From Pseudomonadota bacterium (GTDB lineage Bacteria; Pseudomonadota; Gammaproteobacteria; Burkholderiales; Burkholderiaceae_C), in contig CAUJHV010000049.1 of the NCBI GenBank assembly GCA_963205115.1, positions 1-64,000 of the forward strand: 64,000 bases of DNA, in the 5' to 3' direction. The notes below the pieces were generated by a model, which saw nothing but the letters and a program-made list of their open reading frames with translations, did not search any database and was not told the DNA's origin. A program made the position numbers and the translations under genes. Below, piece after piece: positions 25,702 through 35,300 of this stretch (the first letter of the stretch is position 1; the number at the start of each line of letters is the position of its first letter).

Positions 25702-26985
25702 ATGAACCTCTCGCAAATCAATCGCCGTTCGACGATCAAGACGCTGGCCGCCGCGCTGATGTCGGCTGGACTCCTGTCGCCCGCTTTCGCGCAAAGCACC
25801 ATCAAGGTCGGCGTGCTGCATTCGCTGTCCGGAACCATGGCCATTTCGGAAACGGTGTTGAAGGACACCGTGCTCATGGCCATCGACGAGATCAACGCCA
25901 AGGGTGGCGTGCTCGGCAAGAAGCTCGAGCCGGTGGTCGTGGACCCGGCATCCAACTGGCCGCTGTTCGCCGAGAAGGCCAAGCAGCTCATCACGCAGGA
26001 CAAGGTCGCCGTGACCTTCGGCTGCTGGACCAGCGTGTCGCGCAAGAGCGTGCTGCCGGTCTACGAGGAAACCAACGCTCTGCTGTTCTACCCCGTGCAG
26101 TACGAGGGTGAAGAGCTCAGCAAGAACGTGTTCTACACGGGAGCCGCGCCCAACCAGCAGGCCATCCCCGCCGTCGAATACCTGATGAGCAAGGACGGCG
26201 GCGCCGCCAAGCGCTTCGTGCTGCTGGGCACCGACTACGTCTACCCGCGCACGACGAACAAGATCCTGCGCGCCTTCCTGAAGGCCAAGGGCATCCCCGA
26301 GTCCGACATCCTGGAGGAGTACACCCCCTTCGGTCATGCGGACTACCAGAGCATCATCGCCAAGATCAAGAAGTTCGCCGCCGAAGGCAAGCGCACGGCC
26401 GTGGTCTCCACGATCAACGGCGACTCCAACGTGCCCTTCTACAAGGAACTGGGCAACCAGGGCCTGAAGGCCAAGGACGTGCCGGTCGTCGCCTTCTCGG
26501 TGGGTGAAGAAGAGCTGCGCGGCGTCGACACCAAGCCGCTGGTGGGCCACCTGGCCGCCTGGAACTACTTCCAGTCGATCAAGAACCCGACGAATACCGA
26601 GTTCATCAAGAAGTGGACCGATTACGCCAAGGCCAAGGGCATCGCCGGACACAAGGAAAAGGCCCTGACGAACGACCCGATGGAGGCCACCTACATCGGC
26701 GTGCACATGTGGGCGCAGGCGGTCAACAAGGCCAAGAGCACCGACACCGACAAGGTGATCGCCGCGATGGCCGGCCAGACCTTCAAGGCGCCGTCGGGCA
26801 TCACGTCGACCATGGACCCGAAGAACCATCACCTGCACAAGAGCGTGTTCATCGGTGAGGTGCAGGCCGACGGTCAGTTCAAGGTGGTGTGGAAGACCAA
26901 GGGTCCGGTCGTGGCCGACCCGTGGAGCGACTACATCGCCGAAAACAAGGGCAAGGTCAACGAGCCCGTCGTCGCGAAGAAGTAA
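25702..26985 (+). CDS. urtA: Urea ABC transporter, periplasmic substrate-binding protein
   Basis: A 427-residue type 1 periplasmic binding protein. The signal sequence contains RRSTIK and ends PAFAQ; the twin Arg suggests possible Tat export. The mature part begins [18 protein letters not shown] and carries the UrtA-specific blocks [47 protein letters not shown] and [21 protein letters not shown] 25702 follows AGGAGA by 7 nt. It is the first gene of urtABCDE, reading away from the urease operon, and probably starts from the sigma-54 promoter just upstream. Confidence 0.95.
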   Translation: MNLSQINRRSTIKTLAAALMSAGLLSPAFAQSTIKVGVLHSLSGTMAISETVLKDTVLMAIDEINAKGGVLGKKLEPVVVDPASNWPLFAEKAKQLITQDKVAVTFGCWTSVSRKSVLPVYEETNALLFYPVQYEGEELSKNVFYTGAAPNQQAIPAVEYLMSKDGGAAKRFVLLGTDYVYPRTTNKILRAFLKAKGIPESDILEEYTPFGHADYQSIIAKIKKFAAEGKRTAVVSTINGDSNVPFYKELGNQGLKAKDVPVVAFSVGEEELRGVDTKPLVGHLAAWNYFQSIKNPTNTEFIKKWTDYAKAKGIAGHKEKALTNDPMEATYIGVHMWAQAVNKAKSTDTDKVIAAMAGQTFKAPSGITSTMDPKNHHLHKSVFIGEVQADGQFKVVWKTKGPVVADPWSDYIAENKGKVNEPVVAKK

Positions 26986-26997
26986 TCCGGAGCGACG

Positions 26998-28599
26998 ATG
27001 TCTTTCCCAGGCTCCCGTCTCGGGGGCCTGCTCCTGGCCTGCGTCTGTCTCATGACGCTGGGCTGGGCGGGGCGCGCCCATGCGCTCTCGCCTGAGCAGG
27101 CCCTGCGCATCGCCGATGGCGACAGCGACGCACGCATTGCGGCGCTGACCGACGCCGTCAGCGCCGGTGACGCGCAACTCGTGCCCTTCGTCGAAGCGCT
27201 GCTGGCCGACGAGGTCAAGCTCGCCGCCGGCCGGGTGCTGATCGTCAAGGGCGACGTGGTCACCGAGGCGGGCACGGGTCAGCCACAGGCGCTGCCCGAG
27301 GGCGCCGAAGACGTCGTCAACAACAACCGCATGCGCCAGGCGCTGGAAGGCGCGCTGGCGGCATTTCGCCTGGAATCCCCCGATCGCGAGCAGCGCGCCA
27401 AGGCCATGGCCGATCTGCGCGACGTGATCGACGAGGGCCTGGTGCCGCTGCTGGACAAGGCGGCGGCCCACGAAACCGATCCGGGCCTGAAGGCGCAACT
27501 GGGCATGCTCAAGGCCAAGGCGCTGATCGGCTCGTCCGACAAGTCCCGCCGGCTGGCCGCCGCCACCTTGCTGGCCGACAGTTCCGACCCCGCCGTGCGT
27601 GCGCTGCTGGTCGAGCAACTCGCCGCCGAGACGGACGCCGAGGTCAAGTCTGCATTGTCGACATCACTGGAACGCCTGCAGTCGCGTCTGGCCTGGGGCG
27701 AACGCCTGGGCCTGCTGTTCACCGGTATCAGCCTGGGATCCATCCTGCTGCTGGTCGCGCTGGGCCTGGCCATCACCTACGGGCTGATGGGTGTCATCAA
27801 TATGGCGCATGGCGAGCTGATGATGATCGGCGCGTACGCCACGTACGTCGTGCAGAACCTCTTCAAGGCCTATGCGCCGGGCCTGTTCGACCTGTATGTG
27901 CTGGCGGCGATCCCGGTGTCCTTTCTCGCGGCCGCTGCCGTGGGGGCGGTGCTGGAGCGCAGCATCATCCGCTGGCTCTACGGGCGCCCGCTGGAGACCC
28001 TGCTGGCCACCTGGGGCATCAGCCTGATGCTGATGCAGGCGGTGCGTTCGATCTTCGGCGCGCAGAACGTGGGCGTGGAAAACCCGTCCTGGCTGTCAGG
28101 CGGCGTGCAGCTGCTGCCGAACCTGACGCTGCCCTACAACCGCATCGGCATCCTCGTCTTCGCGGCACTGGTGCTGTTGGGCATGGCACTGCTGATCGGC
28201 AAGACGCGCCTGGGCCTGTTCGTGCGCGGCGTGACGCAGAACCGCCGCATGGCCGCCTGCACGGGCATCAATACGGCGCGTGTGGACACCTATGCCTTTG
28301 CGCTGGGCGCGGGCATCGCGGGGTTGGCCGGCTGTGCACTGAGCCAGGTCGGCAACGTCGGCCCGGACCTCGGCCAGGGCTACATCGTCGACAGCTTCAT
28401 GGTCGTCGTGCTGGGCGGCGTGGGCCAGCTCGCCGGGACGGTCTACGCCTCGCTGGGCCTGGGCATCATCGGCAAGCTGCTGGAAGGCTGGCAGGGCGCG
28501 GTGCTGGCCAAGATCATGGTGCTGGTGCTGATCGTCATCTTCATCCAGAAGCGCCCGCAGGGCATCTTCGCCCTCAAGGGCCGGAGCGCTGAAGCATGA
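26998..28599 (+). CDS. urtB: Urea ABC transporter permease UrtB
   Basis: A 533-residue inner-membrane permease. The signal-like start (LLLACVCLMTLGWAGRAHA) leads into an N-terminal periplasmic, helix-repeat region (about 30-225), then the LivH-type membrane domain with about eight spans beginning LGSILLLVALGLAITYGLMGVINMAHGE. The long form is normal for UrtB and distinguishes it from amino-acid LivH. ATG 26998 is 12 nt after urtA. The stop overlaps urtC as ATGA. Confidence 0.94.
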   Translation: MSFPGSRLGGLLLACVCLMTLGWAGRAHALSPEQALRIADGDSDARIAALTDAVSAGDAQLVPFVEALLADEVKLAAGRVLIVKGDVVTEAGTGQPQALPEGAEDVVNNNRMRQALEGALAAFRLESPDREQRAKAMADLRDVIDEGLVPLLDKAAAHETDPGLKAQLGMLKAKALIGSSDKSRRLAAATLLADSSDPAVRALLVEQLAAETDAEVKSALSTSLERLQSRLAWGERLGLLFTGISLGSILLLVALGLAITYGLMGVINMAHGELMMIGAYATYVVQNLFKAYAPGLFDLYVLAAIPVSFLAAAAVGAVLERSIIRWLYGRPLETLLATWGISLMLMQAVRSIFGAQNVGVENPSWLSGGVQLLPNLTLPYNRIGILVFAALVLLGMALLIGKTRLGLFVRGVTQNRRMAACTGINTARVDTYAFALGAGIAGLAGCALSQVGNVGPDLGQGYIVDSFMVVVLGGVGQLAGTVYASLGLGIIGKLLEGWQGAVLAKIMVLVLIVIFIQKRPQGIFALKGRSAEA

Positions 28600-29675
28600 A
28601 GACACTCCTGGGCGTCAAGGGCTGGACGGCCGTGGCCTTGGCCATTGCGGTCTTCGCGATCGTCATACCGCTGCTCAACCTGGTCTTGCCGGCAGACAGT
28701 GCGCTGCACTTGGGCGACTTCTACGTCAGCCTGATCGGCAAGATCCTGTGCTACGCGATCTGTGCGTTGGCCATGGACCTGATCTGGGGCTACACCGGCA
28801 TCCTGTCGCTGGGCCACGGCCTGTTCTTCTCGCTGGGCGGCTACGGCATGGGCATGTACCTCATGCGCCAGATCGGACGGGACGGGCAGTACAAGTCGGA
28901 CATGCCGGACTTCATGGTTTTCCTGAACTGGAAGGAATTCCCCTGGCACTGGGCCCTGAGCGACAGCTTCATCGGACAGATGCTGCTGGTGCTGCTGGTG
29001 CCGGGTGCGCTGGCCTTCGTCTTCGGCTGGTTCGCCTTCCGCTCGCGCATCAAGGGCGTGTACTTCTCGATCATCACGCAGGCGCTGACGTATGCGGCGA
29101 TGCTGCTGTTCTTCCGCAACGAGACGGGTTTTGGTGGCAACAACGGCTTCACCGATTTCAAGCGGATCATGGGCATACCCATCGACCAGCACATGCGCGT
29201 CATCCTGTGCGCGCTGAGCGGCCTGGTGCTGGTGGGCTTCTTCGTGATGTCGCGCGCCATCGTGAACAGCAAGTACGGCCGCGTGCTGCAGGCCATCCGC
29301 GATGCCGAGAGCCGCGTGATGTTCACCGGCTACGACCCTGTGGCCTACAAGCTGAGCATCTGGACACTGTCGGCCGTGATGTGCGCGGTGGCCGGCGCCC
29401 TGTATGTGCCGCAGGTGGGCATCATCAACCCCGGCGAGATGAGCCCGGCAGCCAGCATCGAGATGGCCATCTGGGCGGCAGTGGGCGGCCGCGGCACGCT
29501 GATCGGGCCGATCGTCGGTGCCTTCTTCGTCAATGGCGCGAAGAGCTGGTTCACCGTGGCCTTCCCCGAGTTCTGGCTGTATTTCCTGGGTGCGCTGTTC
29601 ATCGCGGTGACGCTTTTCCTGCCGAACGGGCTGATCGGCCTGCTGCGCCGCGCGAAGAAGGAGTCCCGCGCATGA
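28596..29675 (+). CDS. urtC: Urea ABC transporter permease UrtC
   Basis: A 359-residue LivM-type permease with about nine membrane spans. The UrtC-specific insert after the third span includes QIGRDGQYKSDMPDFMVFLNW, followed by the coupling region RAIVNSKYGRVLQAIRDAESRVMFTGYDP and the glycine-rich AVGGRGTLIGPIVGAFFVN end. It pairs with UrtB to form the channel. Both ends overlap neighbours by 4 nt (ATGA), showing tight coupling with urtB and urtD. Confidence 0.94.
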   Translation: MKTLLGVKGWTAVALAIAVFAIVIPLLNLVLPADSALHLGDFYVSLIGKILCYAICALAMDLIWGYTGILSLGHGLFFSLGGYGMGMYLMRQIGRDGQYKSDMPDFMVFLNWKEFPWHWALSDSFIGQMLLVLLVPGALAFVFGWFAFRSRIKGVYFSIITQALTYAAMLLFFRNETGFGGNNGFTDFKRIMGIPIDQHMRVILCALSGLVLVGFFVMSRAIVNSKYGRVLQAIRDAESRVMFTGYDPVAYKLSIWTLSAVMCAVAGALYVPQVGIINPGEMSPAASIEMAIWAAVGGRGTLIGPIVGAFFVNGAKSWFTVAFPEFWLYFLGALFIAVTLFLPNGLIGLLRRAKKESRA

Positions 29676-30562
29676 CGCCCGACCTGATGGACGCCGGCAC
29701 GGAGATCCGCCGGGCCTACGAAGAACGCCGCGCGACGCAGACGGGCAAGACGGAATCGGGTGGCCGCAGCGCGGGCTATGGCCGGCTGCTGAAAGTCGGC
29801 GAGCCGGACTTTGCACACGGCGTGGCGCTGTACCTGGACGACATCACGGTCAGCTTCGACGGCTTCAAGGCACTCAACAACCTGAGCCTGACGATCAACG
29901 TCGGCGAGCTGCGCTGCATCATCGGCCCCAACGGCGCGGGCAAGACGACGATGATGGATTGCATCACCGGCAAGACGCGCCCCGATGCGGGCAAGGCCTT
30001 CTTCGGCTCCACCATCGACCTGCTGCGGCTGAGCGAGCCCGAGATCGCGCAGATCGGCATCGGCCGCAAGTTCCAGAAGCCCACCGTCTACGAGCCGCTG
30101 AGCGTGTTCGAGAACCTCGAACTCGCGCTGAAGGCTGATCGGCGCGTGCGGGCTTCGCTGTTCCACCGGCTGTCCGGCGAGCAGATGGACCGCATCGCCG
30201 AGGTGCTGGCGCTGATCCACCTGAAGGACGACGCCCAGCGTGAAGCCGGGCTGCTGAGCCACGGCCAGAAGCAGTGGCTGGAGATCGGCATGCTGCTGAT
30301 GCAGGACCCCAAGCTGCTGCTGCTGGACGAGCCGGTGGCGGGCATGACGGACGAAGAGACCGAACGCACGGCCGAGCTCTTCCTGTCGCTGGAAGGCAAA
30401 CACTCGCTGGTGGTGGTCGAACACGACATGAGCTTCGTCGACCAGCTGACCGAGGGACGCAAGACGGTCACGGTGCTGCACGAAGGATCCGTGCTGGCAG
30501 AGGGTCTGCTGTCGGAGGTGCAGGCCAACGAGAAGGTCGTGGAGGTGTACCTTGGGCGCTGA
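29672..30562 (+). CDS. urtD: Urea ABC transporter ATP-binding protein UrtD
   Basis: A 296-residue LivG-type ATPase. Residues 1-45 are a family-typical lead, then YLDDITVSFDGFKAL, Walker A GPNGAGKTT, the Q-loop in GRKFQKPTVYEPLSVFENLELA, the signature LLSHGQKQWLEI (SHGQ instead of SGGQ, normal for UrtD), Walker B LLLLDEPVAGMTDEE and the switch His in VVVEHDMSFV. Start ATG 29672 overlaps the urtC stop. Confidence 0.94.
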   Translation: MTPDLMDAGTEIRRAYEERRATQTGKTESGGRSAGYGRLLKVGEPDFAHGVALYLDDITVSFDGFKALNNLSLTINVGELRCIIGPNGAGKTTMMDCITGKTRPDAGKAFFGSTIDLLRLSEPEIAQIGIGRKFQKPTVYEPLSVFENLELALKADRRVRASLFHRLSGEQMDRIAEVLALIHLKDDAQREAGLLSHGQKQWLEIGMLLMQDPKLLLLDEPVAGMTDEETERTAELFLSLEGKHSLVVVEHDMSFVDQLTEGRKTVTVLHEGSVLAEGLLSEVQANEKVVEVYLGR

Positions 30563-30622
30563 TCGCTCAACCCCGATCCGGCATCGGTGCAGTTTGCGGC
30601 CCTCACCGATCGGAGCGGCAAC

Positions 30623-31315
30623 ATGCTGAACGTCGACAGCCTGAACCAGTACTACGGCGGCAGCCACATCCTGCGCAACCTCGGCTTCGAGGCCAAGCTG
30701 GGCGAAGTGACCGTCGTGCTCGGGCGCAACGGCGTGGGCAAGACCACGCTGCTGAAGAGCCTGATGGGCGTGGTGCCGGTCAAGAGCGGCCTCGTCGGAC
30801 TCGACGGCAAGGACATCACACGCGCCACGCCCTACGAGCGCGTGCGAGCCGGTGTGGGCTACGTGCCCCAGGGCCGCGAGATCTTTGGCCGACTGACGGT
30901 GGAAGACAACCTGCGCATGGGCCTGGCCAGCAAGCCCGGCGGCACGCCGATCCCGGCGGAACTCTTCGAATTGTTTCCGGTGCTCAAGCAGATGCTGCAG
31001 CGCCGCGGCGGCGATCTGTCGGGCGGACAGCAGCAGCAGCTGGCCATCGCACGCGCGCTCGCGGCCGGTCCGAAGCTGCTGCTGCTGGACGAGCCCACCG
31101 AAGGCATCCAGCCGAGCATCATCAAGGACATCGGCCGCGTCATCCGCATGCTGGCCGACCGCAAGACCATGGCGATCGTGCTCGTCGAGCAGTACTACGA
31201 CTTCGCCGCCGAGCTGGCCGACCAGTACCTGGTGATGGAACGCGGCGAGGTCGTCGCGCAGGGCCGCGGCAAGGACATGGAAGCCGACGGCGTGCGCCAG
31301 CGCATGTCGATCTGA
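30623..31315 (+). CDS. urtE: Urea ABC transporter ATP-binding protein UrtE
   Basis: A 230-residue LivF-type ATPase: LNVDSLNQYYGGSHIL, Walker A GRNGVGKTTLLKSL, GVGYVPQGREIFGRLTVEDNL, signature DLSGGQQQQLAIARAL, Walker B LLLLDEPTEGIQPSII and the switch-region VEQYYDFAAE, all UrtE-like. ATG 30623 has CGGAG 8 nt upstream, which decides it over a GTG/ATG further up. It ends the operon 60 nt after urtD; no clear terminator is visible in the 165-nt gap before the next gene. Confidence 0.94.
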   Translation: MLNVDSLNQYYGGSHILRNLGFEAKLGEVTVVLGRNGVGKTTLLKSLMGVVPVKSGLVGLDGKDITRATPYERVRAGVGYVPQGREIFGRLTVEDNLRMGLASKPGGTPIPAELFELFPVLKQMLQRRGGDLSGGQQQQLAIARALAAGPKLLLLDEPTEGIQPSIIKDIGRVIRMLADRKTMAIVLVEQYYDFAAELADQYLVMERGEVVAQGRGKDMEADGVRQRMSI

Positions 31316-31480
31316 GGCGGCGCTGAGCATCGGCCACCCGGGTCGCCTGGCCGTGTCGGACCCGGCCCGATTGATCGCCCTCGACGAGGCCGCGGCACGG
31401 CCGGCGCGTGCGGACCGGCGCCGCAGGGCCATGCGCTGCGGCCGCGCCGGACAACCGGTCCGCGCCGCTACCATCCGGCG

Positions 31481-32149
31481 ATGCTGACCGTCCACCATCT
31501 GGAAAACTCCCGCTCGCAGCGCGTGCTGTGGCTGCTCGAAGAACTGGGCCTGCCGTACGTTGTCAAGCGCTACGAGCGGGACCGCCAGACCATGCTGGCC
31601 CCTCCCGAACTGCGCCAGGTGCACCCGCTGGGCAAGTCGCCCGTCATCACCGACGACGACCAGACGATTGCCGAGACCGGCGCGATCATCGAATACCTCG
31701 TCGACAAGGCCGGCGGCGCGCTGCGGCCTGCGCCGGGGACGCCGGCGTTCCAGCGCTACCGCTATTGGTTGCACTTCGCCGAAGGCACGGCCATGCCACC
31801 CCTGGTGATGAAGCTCGTCTTCGACACCATCGCCAAGGCGCCGATGCCGTTCTTCGTGAAGCCGGTGGCCAAGGGCATTTCGGCGCGGGTGCTCGACAGC
31901 TTCGTGATGCCCAATCTGGCGCGCCAGCTCGACTTCATGGAAGCCGAGCTGAAGTCGCGCACCTGGTTCTGCGGATCAGACTTCACCGCTGCCGACGTGA
32001 TGCTGAGCTTCCCGCTCGAAGCGGCCGCCCAGCGAGCGGGTCTGGATGCCTCGCGTCCCGTGCTGCACGACTTCCTGCAGCGCATCCACGAACGGCCGGC
32101 CTACCGACGCGCCTTGGCCCAAGGCGGGCCGTACAGCTTCGCAGACTGA
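31481..32149 (+). CDS. Glutathione S-transferase
   Basis: A 222-residue cytosolic protein. The N-terminal thioredoxin-like domain begins MLTVHHLENSRSQRVLWLLEELGLPYVVK and includes HPLGKSPVITDDDQTIAETGAIIEYL, with the cis-Pro and the Glu-Thr-Gly glutathione-contact motif. The C-terminal helical domain has the FTAADVMLSFPLE N-capping box. Length is standard for bacterial GSTs of the GstA-like type. The substrate is unknown. It has no obvious link to the urea genes or the giant lipoprotein gene on either side. Confidence 0.9.
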   Translation: MLTVHHLENSRSQRVLWLLEELGLPYVVKRYERDRQTMLAPPELRQVHPLGKSPVITDDDQTIAETGAIIEYLVDKAGGALRPAPGTPAFQRYRYWLHFAEGTAMPPLVMKLVFDTIAKAPMPFFVKPVAKGISARVLDSFVMPNLARQLDFMEAELKSRTWFCGSDFTAADVMLSFPLEAAAQRAGLDASRPVLHDFLQRIHERPAYRRALAQGGPYSFAD

Positions 32150-32376
32150 TCTGGCCCCTCTCAGGGGCGCCGCGGGCGGTCCTCCTTTGGAGGGGGGTGG
32201 CGGTGTCAACTCCCGCGACCGCGGGGGATTGCTGCGCCCTGGCTTCTGGTCAGAAGACCGGCAGCGGCCGACACTGGCCCATATTTTGAACAAGACAGGG
32301 ATTCCGGATCGCCTTGCGGGCGCGGTCAGCCTTCCCGCGGGCGGTGCACTTGAACGTTGAACCAAGGGTGATGGTG

Positions 32377-35300
32377 ATGTGGCGACGGGCGATGGCCGCG
32401 CTATGCATGACCGTCGCCGTTTCCGCCTGCGGCGGCGGTGGCGGCGGCTCGCCCGATGCCGCCACGGCGCCACCCTCCAGCGGCTCGTCGGTGATGCCCA
32501 CGGTGCAGAACGTCGGCACCACCGAACCCGATCCCGCCAGCTGGTTGTCCTGCCCCTCGGTCGTGCACACCACGCAGGGGCAGCCCGTGACGCTGGCCTG
32601 CGAAAAGCTGATCACTGAGCTGACCCTGGCGACCGAGTGGTCGCTGGTCAGCGCCCCCAGCGGCTTTTCGCTGCTGCCGTCCGGCGGACTGACCGTCAGC
32701 TTCGTGGCCACGCATGTCGGCGAACACCGCATGCAGGTGCGCAGCGTCAGTGGCTCTGCCGAGCGTGTGTCTTCGGTCGTGCTGCATGTCGATTTGCCAC
32801 CGAACCAGGCGCCCAGCCTGGGCTGTCCGGCGGAAGTCACCGGGCAGTCCGCTCAGGCGGTGCTGGTTTCCTGCACGGCCACGGACGATGGCCAGCCTGC
32901 CGGTTCCACCCTGGCTTCTCAGTGGGAGGTGGTCACATCACCTGCGCCCGTCACCCTGGGAGGCGCCCAGACGCTGGAGGCGCGGTTCGTACCCTCGGCC
33001 GCGGGTGCCTACCGCCTGCGCCTGACGACCAGCGACGGAGGCTTGGCGTCATCGGCCGACGTGCTGGTGACCGTCAAGCCGCCGCCCAACACGCCCCCGT
33101 CCGTCACCTGCCCGGCAGCGGTCCAGGGCACGGCAGGGCAGGACGTCGCCATCTCCTGCAGCGCCACTGACGACGGCCAGCCCGCGGGCGCCACGCTCAG
33201 CCCGCGGTGGGTGCTGGTGTCCGCCGCCGGCGCCGCCCAGCTCACTGGCCAGGAAAGCTTCAATGCGCGCCTGAACGCCACCGTCCCGGGCGAGTACCGG
33301 CTGCGGCTCACGGTGGGCGACGGTGCCCTGGTGACGTCCAGCGAGGTGGCGGTGACGCTCGCCCCGCCGCCCAACCAGGCACCGACCGTGTCGTGCCCGT
33401 CGAAGCTCAGCGGACGCGTCCAGCAGGAACTCGCGCTGACCTGCAGCACCAGCGACGACGGGCAACCCGCTGGAAAGTCGCTGACGACCGCCTGGACCCA
33501 CGTCTCAGGCCCGTCGACACCCACCTTGACCGGTGCGCAGGCGACGAGCGCGAGCTTCACGCCCACGAAGGCCGGCACCTACCGGCTCCGGTTCACGGCC
33601 AGCGATTCGGCGCTGTCCGCGTCTGCCGACGTGCTTGTCGAGGTCGGCGCTGCCCCCAACCTGGCTCCGGTGGTCAGTTGTCCTGCCAGCGTGACCGGGC
33701 GCATCCAACAGCCGGTGGCGATGACCTGCACCGTGAAGGACGATGGACAGCCGGCCGATGCGGTGCTGGCAGCCGCCTGGACCGTCGTGTCAAGTCCCGC
33801 CAGTGTGGCCTTGGGGGGCGCGCAGTCCCTGGGCGCGAGCTTCACCCCGACGGTGCCGGGCACCTACCGCTTCCGGCTGCGGGTCAGCGATGGTGATCAG
33901 GCGGGTACGGCCGATCTGGTGGCCGAGATCTCGCTGCCGCCGAACCAGGCGCCGCGCCTGAGTTGCCCGACCGCGTTGACCGGGACGGCCGGTCAAGCGG
34001 TGTCCCTGAGCTGCACGGCGGCGGATGACGGACAGCCGGCCGGCCAGGCGCTGACGCCGGTGTGGACCCAGCTGTCCGGCGTCCCACTGGCCTTGATGGG
34101 TGCCAACACACTCGCCACGGCCTTCACGCCGACGGCGGCCGGCAGTTACAGGTTCATGCTCAGCGTGAGCGACAGCCAGCTTGCCGCGACGGCAGAGGTG
34201 GCGGTCACGGTCGATCCGCCCCCCAACCGCGCTCCCGTCGTGACCTGCCCCTCGCAAGTCAGCGGCCACGTCGGGCAGGAGGTCGGGGTGTCCTGCACCG
34301 CGGTCGATGACGGGCTGCCCACAGGCTCCTCGCTGCTGCCGTCGTGGCAGTTCCTGACGGGGCCCGCGCCGGCGACGCTGGCCACGCCCAAGACCACGGG
34401 CACGCGGTTCACGCCGACACAGCCGGGAACCTACAAGCTGCGGCTGGGTGTCAGCGATGGTGGCTTGTCGAGTTCGGCGGACGTCGACGTCGTGGTCACC
34501 TATCCGCCGAAACTCGCCCCCAGCATCAGCTGTCCGACCCAGCTGACGGGCGTTGCCGGCGTGGAATCGACGGTCGCCTGCAGCGCGGCGCCCAATGGGG
34601 GCGCACCCGGTGCCCTGTTGAGCTACGCCTGGACGCTGGTGTCCGGCCCGGCGGTGTCCCTCCTCGATGCGGGCACCGACCGTGTGCGGCTGACGCCTGC
34701 CGACGCCGGTACCTTCCGGCTGCGCCTGACCGTCACCGATGGCGCCTTCAGCAGCAGCTCCGACGTCACGCTGGTCGCTGCCCTGCCGCCCAACCAGGCG
34801 CCCAGGCTCACCTGCCCCGCGACCCTGAGCGGCCAGGCGCAGCAGGAGGTGGTGATCGCCTGCACGGCCAGCGACGACGGCCAGCCTGCGGGCAAGTCGC
34901 TGGTGCCGGCCTGGACTTTCGTCTCCGGCCCGGTCACGCCGACGCTGGCCACGCCCGGCACACTGACGACGCGTTTCACGCCTGCCCAGGCGGGCACCTA
35001 CCGGCTCGCGCTGCAAGTCAGCGACACGGTGCTGAGCAGCACGGCCAACGTGACCGTCACGGTCTCGCCGCCGCCCAACCAGGCGCCCACGGTGTCCTGC
35101 CCGAGCACGTTCAATGGCACGACCCAGCAGGAGGTCGTCATCACCTGCACCGCGGCCGACGACGGCCAGCCGGCCGGCAAGACCCTCGTGCCCACCTGGA
35201 GCGTGACCAGCGCGCCAGCGACAACGACGCTGGCCACGCCCGGCACCCTGGGCACCCGGTTCACGCCGACACAGCCCGGCACCTACCGGCTGAAGCTCTC

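Noticed and set aside
29345..31774. 809-codon minus-strand open frame opposite urtC, urtD and urtE
   Set aside because: It covers three well-supported genes of the urt operon and has no recognisable domain.
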